DNA from: Synechococcaceae bacterium WBB_10_009
Lineage (GTDB): Bacteria > Cyanobacteriota > Cyanobacteriia > PCC-6307 > Cyanobiaceae
Direction: 5' to 3'
Assembly: GCA_010030955.1 (NCBI GenBank)
Contig: RHBP01000061.1
Coordinates: forward strand, 1 to 9,956
DNA length: 9,956 bases
The notes under the pieces are model-generated. The model saw only the letters and a program-made list of their open reading frames with translations, searched no databases and was not told where the DNA came from. Positions 5,801 through 9,956 of this stretch are shown here, in pieces. Position 1 is the stretch's first letter. Each line of letters begins with the position of its first letter. The position numbers and the translations under genes are program-made.

Positions 5801-6868
5801 TCAGAAGGGCGCCGGCGCGGCGTAGAGAATCGGCGCCTGCTCGAGCGGCAGCCGCGGCGCCACCGCCAGCCGGATCTCGCTGACGCCCCCCGCCAGCAGC
5901 CGTTGTTCCGCCGCCACCCCCACCATGGCGGCGTTGTCGGTGCAGTAGGCCAGCGGCGCCAGCCGCCACTGCAGGCCCAGCTCGGCGCAGCGCTGCTCCA
6001 GCCGTTGCCGCAGCCGCTGGTTGGCGGCCACACCGCCCACCATCACCAGGGTCTCGAGGCCCTGGTCACGGGCACAGCGGGTGGTGCGCTCCACCAACAC
6101 ATCCGCCACCACCTGCTCGAAGCTGGCGGCCACATCCGCCAGGGGGAAGGGCGCTCCGCCGGCCTGATGCTCCGCCTTGAGTTGGGTCACCAGGCGCAGC
6201 ACAGCGGTTTTGAGGCCGCTGAAGCTGAAGTCGTAAGGGTGAAAGCCCCCCTCCGGCAGCGACACCCGCCCCTTGGGCAGGGCAAACCGGCGCGGATCCC
6301 CATCCGCCGCCGCCGCCTGAATCGCCGGGCCGCCGGGGTAGCCCAGCTCCAGCAGCCGGGCCACCTTGTCGAAGGCCTCACCGGCGGCGTCATCCCTGCT
6401 GCGGGCGAGCCGCGTGTAGTGGCCCGGGCCATCCACCCGAATCATCTCGGTGTGCCCCCCGCTCACCAGCAGCACCAGGTAGGGCCCGGGGGGCAGGGGA
6501 TCCCCCAACTGCACGGAGCAGAGGTGCCCCTCCAGGTGGTGCACCCCCAGAAACGGCTTGCCGTGCAGCCGCGCCAGGGTCCGCCCCGTGACCGAACCCA
6601 CCAGCAGCGCCCCCACCAGGCCGGGGGCGGCGGTGGCGGCGATGGCGTCGAGCTGGCCGTAGCCCACACCTGCCTCCGCCATCACCTGCTCGATCAGCCC
6701 CGGCAGGGCCTCCACATGGCGCCGCGAGGCGATTTCCGGCACCACCCCACCCCAGCGGGCGTGCTCTTCAATTTGGGAGGCCACGGCACTGGCCAACACC
6801 CGCTGATCCCGCACCACCGCTGCCGCGGACTCGTCACAACTTGTTTCGAGGGCCAGCAGCGTGGGCAT
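5801..6868 (-). CDS. tsaD: tRNA N6-threonylcarbamoyladenosine transferase catalytic subunit
   Basis: TsaD (YgjD/Gcp, Kae1 family) transfers the threonylcarbamoyl group from TC-AMP to adenosine 37 of tRNAs reading ANN codons, working with TsaB and TsaE in the cytosol. The 355-residue product starts MPTLLALETSCDESAAAV, the normal family N-terminus, so the ATG at 6868 is firm. Metal ligands are H111 and H115 (HHLEGH) and D311 (CTDNAAM). Other family motifs are SGGHT (136-140), GEAFDK (163-168), SFSGLKTA (215-222) and GGVAANQRLR (278-287). Length is typical. It is read divergently from psaF across a 62-base gap. It has no other tRNA-modification gene beside it in the window. Confidence 0.97.
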   Translation of the reverse strand: MPTLLALETSCDESAAAVVRDQRVLASAVASQIEEHARWGGVVPEIASRRHVEALPGLIEQVMAEAGVGYGQLDAIAATAAPGLVGALLVGSVTGRTLARLHGKPFLGVHHLEGHLCSVQLGDPLPPGPYLVLLVSGGHTEMIRVDGPGHYTRLARSRDDAAGEAFDKVARLLELGYPGGPAIQAAAADGDPRRFALPKGRVSLPEGGFHPYDFSFSGLKTAVLRLVTQLKAEHQAGGAPFPLADVAASFEQVVADVLVERTTRCARDQGLETLVMVGGVAANQRLRQRLEQRCAELGLQWRLAPLAYCTDNAAMVGVAAEQRLLAGGVSEIRLAVAPRLPLEQAPILYAAPAPF

Positions 6869-6930
6869 CGGTGCAAAAAGGCTCCCCTACTGTCCGCAAG
6901 TGACATCCTGCCGTGCAGCAGCTGGACCCG

Positions 6931-7410
6931 ATGCGCCGCCTCTTTGCTGTTCTTCTTTCCGCCCTGCTGATCTTCGGCTTTGCCCCCGTGGCCAAGGCTG
7001 ATGTGGCCGGCCTGACCCCCTGCTCCGAGAGCGCCCGCTTCCAGCAGCGCGCCGCCGCCGCCAGCACCGACCAGGCCAAGGCCCGCTTCGCCATGTACAG
7101 CCAGGCCTCCTGTGGCGCCGATGGCCTGCCCCACCTGATCGTGGATGGCCGCCTCAGCCACGCCGGTGACTTCATCATCCCCGGCATCGCCTTCCTCTAC
7201 ATCGCCGGCTGCATCGGCTGGGCTGGTCGCAACTACCTCAAGGCCATCCGCAACGACAAAGACGCGGCCATGAAGGAGATCCAGATCGATCTGCCCCTGG
7301 CCTTCAAGAGCACCCTGGCCGCCGCCACCTGGCCGATCGCCGCCCTGGGTGAATTCACCAGCGGCAAGCTGCTGGAGTCGGACGACAAGGTCACCGTCTC
7401 CCCCCGCTGA
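6931..7410 (+). CDS. psaF: Photosystem I subunit III
   Basis: PsaF is the PSI subunit at the edge of the complex, with a lumenal N-terminal domain and one main membrane helix, close to PsaJ; it helps dock plastocyanin or cytochrome c6. The ATG at 6931 gives 159 residues beginning with a classical signal peptide (MRR, then a hydrophobic core to about 18, AKA cleavage before D24), so the mature form begins DVAGLTPCSES. C31 and C61 are likely the lumenal disulphide pair. The hydrophobic helix is at about 80-98 (GDFIIPGIAFLYIAGCIGW), and a second hydrophobic stretch lies at 127-140. A GTG 18 bases upstream would only lengthen the leader. No strong Shine-Dalgarno is seen. psaJ follows after 43 bases, the usual psaFJ pair. 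Confidence 0.97.
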   Translation: MRRLFAVLLSALLIFGFAPVAKADVAGLTPCSESARFQQRAAAASTDQAKARFAMYSQASCGADGLPHLIVDGRLSHAGDFIIPGIAFLYIAGCIGWAGRNYLKAIRNDKDAAMKEIQIDLPLAFKSTLAAATWPIAALGEFTSGKLLESDDKVTVSPR

Positions 7411-7453
7411 ACCCGGCACCGCCTGAACATCCGATCCATCCTTCGGCACACCC

Positions 7454-7570
7454 ATGAAGAAGTTCCTCACCACCGCCCCCGTGTTCGCCGCCATCTGGTT
7501 CACCGTGACGGCCGGGATCCTGATCGAGTTCAACCGCTTCTACCCCGACCTGCTCTTCCACCCGATGTGA
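7454..7570 (+). CDS. psaJ: Photosystem I subunit IX
   Basis: PsaJ is a small one-helix PSI subunit that lies beside PsaF and stabilises it. The 38-residue product starts MKKFLTTAPVFAAIWF, has one membrane helix (about 8-25) and ends FNRFYPDLLFHPM, all typical. The conserved E25-F-N-R region follows the helix. Length is normal for the family. It begins 43 bases after psaF with no evident Shine-Dalgarno and is followed by two hairpins, the second an intrinsic terminator, so psaF and psaJ very likely form a two-gene transcript. Confidence 0.97.
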   Translation: MKKFLTTAPVFAAIWFTVTAGILIEFNRFYPDLLFHPM

Positions 7571-7577
7571 GCCCGAC

Positions 7578-7600
7578 CAGGGGCAGCACGGATGCCCCTG
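7578..7600 (+). repeat. Hairpin just after psaJ
   Basis: CAGGGGCA and TGCCCCTG form an 8-bp perfect stem with a 7-base loop, starting 7 bases after the psaJ stop. It lacks a T run. It may protect the psaFJ mRNA 3' end or assist the terminator that follows. Confidence 0.6.
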
Positions 7601-7614
7601 ATCACCCTTGCTCC

Positions 7615-7639
7615 AGCGGCCCCCAGGGGCCGCTTTTTT
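7615..7639 (+). terminator. Intrinsic terminator of psaF-psaJ
   Basis: AGCGGCCCC and GGGGCCGCT form a 9-bp GC-rich stem (2-base gap, effectively a 4-base loop), followed on the plus strand by further T residues, giving six T in all at 7634-7639. The T tract is on the plus strand only, so it ends the psaFJ transcript rather than the convergent gmk transcript, whose stop is 11 bases further right. Confidence 0.9.
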
Positions 7640-7649
7640 GTTGCCCCCC

Positions 7650-8216
7650 TCAAGCCAGGCCCATCAGCCGTTCCAGCTCCGCCAGGGCCTGGTCCAGATC
7701 GCCATTCACCAGCACGGCATCAAACTCCCCCTCAGCCGCCAGCTCCACCTCGGCCCGCTTCAGCCGCCGGCCGATGGCCTCCTCGCTGTCGGTGCCACGG
7801 CCGCGGATGCGGCGCTCCAGCTCCGCGAAGCTGGGGGGCTTGATGAAAATCTGAAAGCCGCTGGGGAAGCTGCGGCGCACCTGGCGGGCCCCCTCCAGCT
7901 CGATCTCCAACAACACCGGCCGACCCGCCGCCAGCTGCAGCTCCACCGGATCGCGCGGCGTGCCGTAGCAGTTGCCCGCGAATTCAGCCCACTCCAACAA
8001 TCCCCCTTGGGCCACCTTGGCCTCAAAGGCATCCCGCCCCAGAAAGAAATAGTGCTGGCCGTCAATCTCGCCGCTGCGGGGGGCACGGGTGGTGGCGGAG
8101 ATGGACAGCCAGACCTGGGGATGGCGGGCCAGCAGGGCCGCCACCAAGGTGCCCTTGCCCACGCCACTGGGGCCGGTGATCAGGAACAGCCGGCCGTCGG
8201 GGAGCACTGCAGCCAT
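7650..8216 (-). CDS. gmk: Guanylate kinase
   Basis: Guanylate kinase phosphorylates GMP to GDP with ATP in the cytosol, supplying GTP and dGTP synthesis. The 188-residue product has the P-loop GPSGVGKGT at 15-23, SISATTRAPRSGEIDG (38-53) with GMP-binding residues, HYFFLGRDAFE (55-65), LLEWAEFAGNCYGTP (73-87) and the lid region RIRGRGTDSEEAIGRRL (136-152), all standard. The ATG at 8216 is chosen because MAAVLPDGRLFLITGPSG is the usual start. The frame stays open far upstream, but that stretch is only the shadow of the divergent NFACT gene. The gene converges on psaJ and diverges from the NFACT gene across 54 bases. Confidence 0.97.
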   Translation of the reverse strand: MAAVLPDGRLFLITGPSGVGKGTLVAALLARHPQVWLSISATTRAPRSGEIDGQHYFFLGRDAFEAKVAQGGLLEWAEFAGNCYGTPRDPVELQLAAGRPVLLEIELEGARQVRRSFPSGFQIFIKPPSFAELERRIRGRGTDSEEAIGRRLKRAEVELAAEGEFDAVLVNGDLDQALAELERLMGLA

Positions 8217-8270
8217 GGGGCCTGGTCGCGGCCCTGCAGAGTAGGAGCGCCGCCGCAGCCCCCAGCCCCC

Positions 8271-9956
8271 ATGGCCCCGCTGCCGCTCCAGGCCATGGAC
8301 TACACGAGCCTGCGGGCGGTGCTGGCGGAGCTGCGCCCCCAGGCCGTGCCCAGCCGCTTTGAAAAGGCCCAGCAGCCCGATGGCCACAGCCTGCAGCTGG
8401 GGCTGCGCACCCTGGAGCGGCGCCTGTGGCTCGAACTCAGCTGGCTCGCCGAGGCCCCACGGCTGCTGGCCATCGCCCCCCCGCCCCGCGGCGGCGAGGG
8501 CAGCACCCTGGCCCAGCAACTGCAGCATGGCCTCAGCGGTCTGGCCCTGGTGGCGATCCAGCAACCGCCCTGGGAGCGCTGTGTGGAGCTGGGCTTTGCG
8601 CCACGGCCCGGCGACGCCATCCAGCGCAGCCTGGTGTTGGAGCTGATGGGCCGCCACAGCAACCTGTTTCTGCTGGATGGGGAGCGCCGGGTGGTGGCGG
8701 CGGCCCGCCAGGTGCGCGACCAGCAATCCCGCTGGCGGCCCATCGGCACCGGCGACCGGTACAGCCCGCCGCCGCCGCAGGCGGGCCGTCCGCCCGACAG
8801 CACCGACAGCTTTGAAGCCTGGCGGCGGGAGCTGCTGCTGGTGCCGCTGCCCCTGCAGCAGGCCCTGCAGAGCAGCTTTCAAGCCATCAGCCCCGCCCTG
8901 GCCCTGCAGCTGGCCGGTGAGGCGGCCTCCGACGCCCAGGCGCTGCTGCGCACCCCGGTGACTGCGCTCACCAGCCACCAGTGGCAAGGGCTCTGGCAGC
9001 GCTGGCAGGGCTGGCTGGCGGCCCTGGAGACCAACCAGTTCGGCTTCACGGCGGGGGGCGTCACCCCCTACCGCTGCTGGCAGCCCCCCGGGGTTGCGGG
9101 CCAGCCCGTGAACGCGGCCCTGGCCGCCTACCACCGGCGGGTGCTGGACAGCCGCGCCCTCATCCAACGGCAGCAGCAGCTGCAGCAACGGCTCGAGCGG
9201 GCCCTGGAGCGGGAGCACCTGCAGAGGCAGCAGCAACAGCTGCTGCTGGCCCAGGTGGAGCAGAGCGATGGGCTGCAGCGCCAGGCCGATGCCCTGCTCT
9301 GCCTGGCCCAGCCCAGCCGCGAGCAGGTGGCCGAGGCCCAGAGCCTCTACAAACGCGCCCGCAAGCTGCGCCGCTCCGTGGCCGCCATCGAAACCCGGCT
9401 GGCCCTGCATCAGCAGCGCATCGAGCAGCTGGAGGCCAGCCTCACCTATGTGGAGCTGTGCGGGCCGGAGGCCCCCGCCGGTGGCCTCAGCCAGCTGGAG
9501 GCCCTCGAGCAGGACTGCCAGGAGCTGCTGCTGCAACGCCACCGCTCACGGCGGGAGCGGGGCCGGCCGGATGCCAGCCCCAGCCCCCTGGAGCTGCGCA
9601 GCCCCAGCGGCCTGCGGCTGCAGGTGGGCCGCAACCACCGCCAGAACGATTGGATCAGCCTGCGCCAGGCCCGCCGCGGCGACCTCTGGTTCCACGCCCA
9701 GGAATGCCCGGGCAGCCATGTGGTGCTCAAGAGCTCGGAGGGGCTGGCCGCCGAAGCCGATCTGCAGGCCGCCGCCGACTTGGCGGCCCACTTCAGCCGG
9801 GCACGCAGCAACGGCCGCGTGGCGGTGCTGATGGTGGACACCGACAGCCTGCAGCGCATTGCCGGTGCCGGCCCCGGCACCGTGCGCCACCGCGGCGGGG
9901 AGCTGCTCTGGGCTGAACCGCAACGGGCCGCGGCGCTGTTGCAGGCGGCCGCCCCT
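8271..9956 (+). CDS. NFACT/RqcH-family ribosome quality control protein, open at right edge
   Basis: The frame from the ATG at 8271 is open to the last base (562 residues, no stop seen). NFACT proteins (bacterial RqcH, eukaryotic Rqc2/NEMF, formerly called fibronectin-binding FbpA) bind obstructed large ribosomal subunits and recruit tRNA-Ala to add C-terminal alanine tails. The N-terminal NFACT-N domain spans about 9-180, with SLVLELMGRHSNLFLLDG at 120-137, the family signature. A glutamine/arginine-rich coiled coil covers about 290-410. The C-terminal NFACT-R domain contains RQARRGDLWFHAQECPGSHVVLK, and GAGPGT lies near residue 535. The end is close to the family C-terminus, so few residues are probably missing. 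The residue pair matching RqcH D97-R98 seems to be E102-R103. ATG at 8295 (residue 9) is an alternative start. The gene diverges from gmk. Confidence 0.9.
   Translation, partial: MAPLPLQAMDYTSLRAVLAELRPQAVPSRFEKAQQPDGHSLQLGLRTLERRLWLELSWLAEAPRLLAIAPPPRGGEGSTLAQQLQHGLSGLALVAIQQPPWERCVELGFAPRPGDAIQRSLVLELMGRHSNLFLLDGERRVVAAARQVRDQQSRWRPIGTGDRYSPPPPQAGRPPDSTDSFEAWRRELLLVPLPLQQALQSSFQAISPALALQLAGEAASDAQALLRTPVTALTSHQWQGLWQRWQGWLAALETNQFGFTAGGVTPYRCWQPPGVAGQPVNAALAAYHRRVLDSRALIQRQQQLQQRLERALEREHLQRQQQQLLLAQVEQSDGLQRQADALLCLAQPSREQVAEAQSLYKRARKLRRSVAAIETRLALHQQRIEQLEASLTYVELCGPEAPAGGLSQLEALEQDCQELLLQRHRSRRERGRPDASPSPLELRSPSGLRLQVGRNHRQNDWISLRQARRGDLWFHAQECPGSHVVLKSSEGLAAEADLQAAADLAAHFSRARSNGRVAVLMVDTDSLQRIAGAGPGTVRHRGGELLWAEPQRAAALLQAAAP

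Noticed and set aside
6869..6930. Possible psaF promoter (TACTGT at 6888-6893 as a -10 box) in the tsaD-psaF gap
   Set aside because: No acceptable -35 element and only a partial -10 match; a divergent promoter must lie here or inside tsaD, but I cannot place it.
5747..6970. 407-residue open frame on the + strand opposite tsaD
   Set aside because: No domain, very His/Gln/Pro-rich, and antisense to a complete tsaD.
8217..9542. In-frame upstream extension of gmk giving a 630-residue protein
   Set aside because: Gmk is complete from 8216. The extension is Leu/Gln-rich low-complexity sequence antisense to the NFACT gene.
9863..9882. 9-bp perfect inverted repeat CGGTGCCGG/CCGGCACCG near the end of the NFACT gene
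   Set aside because: It encodes the GAGPGT peptide motif in GC-rich codons, which gives such symmetry easily; chance is the simpler explanation.

Overview
The window comes from a GC-rich unicellular cyanobacterium, most likely of the Cyanobium / freshwater Synechococcus group (the alpha-picocyanobacterial lineage). Three things point there: photosystem I genes psaF and psaJ, a single-helix high-light-inducible protein, and a very GC-rich composition with strong third-position bias that leaves long empty reading frames opposite almost every real gene. The lineage call is inference. The cyanobacterial assignment is firm. No mobile element, CRISPR array, tRNA or rRNA was seen, and no stretch over 300 bases lacks a gene.

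Left part (1-1420, + strand): the 3' portion of dxr (MEP isoprenoid pathway), whose stop overlaps the start of a small thioredoxin-like [2Fe-2S] ferredoxin gene. That gene is broken in this sequence by what looks like one extra C in a C4 run. Its 3' end runs 44 bases into the convergent gene on the other strand.

Middle part (6868 down to 1377, - strand): six co-directional genes in the order tsaD, hli, pntAA, pntAB, pntB, YheT-type alpha/beta hydrolase. The three pnt genes encode a complete proton-translocating transhydrogenase (NADH + NADP+ to NAD+ + NADPH) in the split three-subunit form. They are joined by two ATGA stop/start overlaps. The hli-pntAA gap holds a perfect 18-bp dyad. The pntB-hydrolase gap holds an inverted repeat that covers the hydrolase ribosome binding site.

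Right part: psaF-psaJ (+ strand, diverging from tsaD) ends at a clear intrinsic terminator. gmk (- strand) converges on that terminator, and an NFACT/RqcH-family ribosome quality-control gene diverges from gmk and runs off the window's right edge, still open.

Functionally this is core cyanobacterial chromosome: isoprenoid supply, NADPH/NADH balancing, photoprotection, PSI assembly, tRNA modification, nucleotide metabolism and ribosome rescue. I did not find a new defence, mobile or biosynthetic system. The most notable items are the ferredoxin frameshift, a 12-bp perfect inverted repeat inside the hydrolase gene, and the two structured intergenic elements around the pnt operon.
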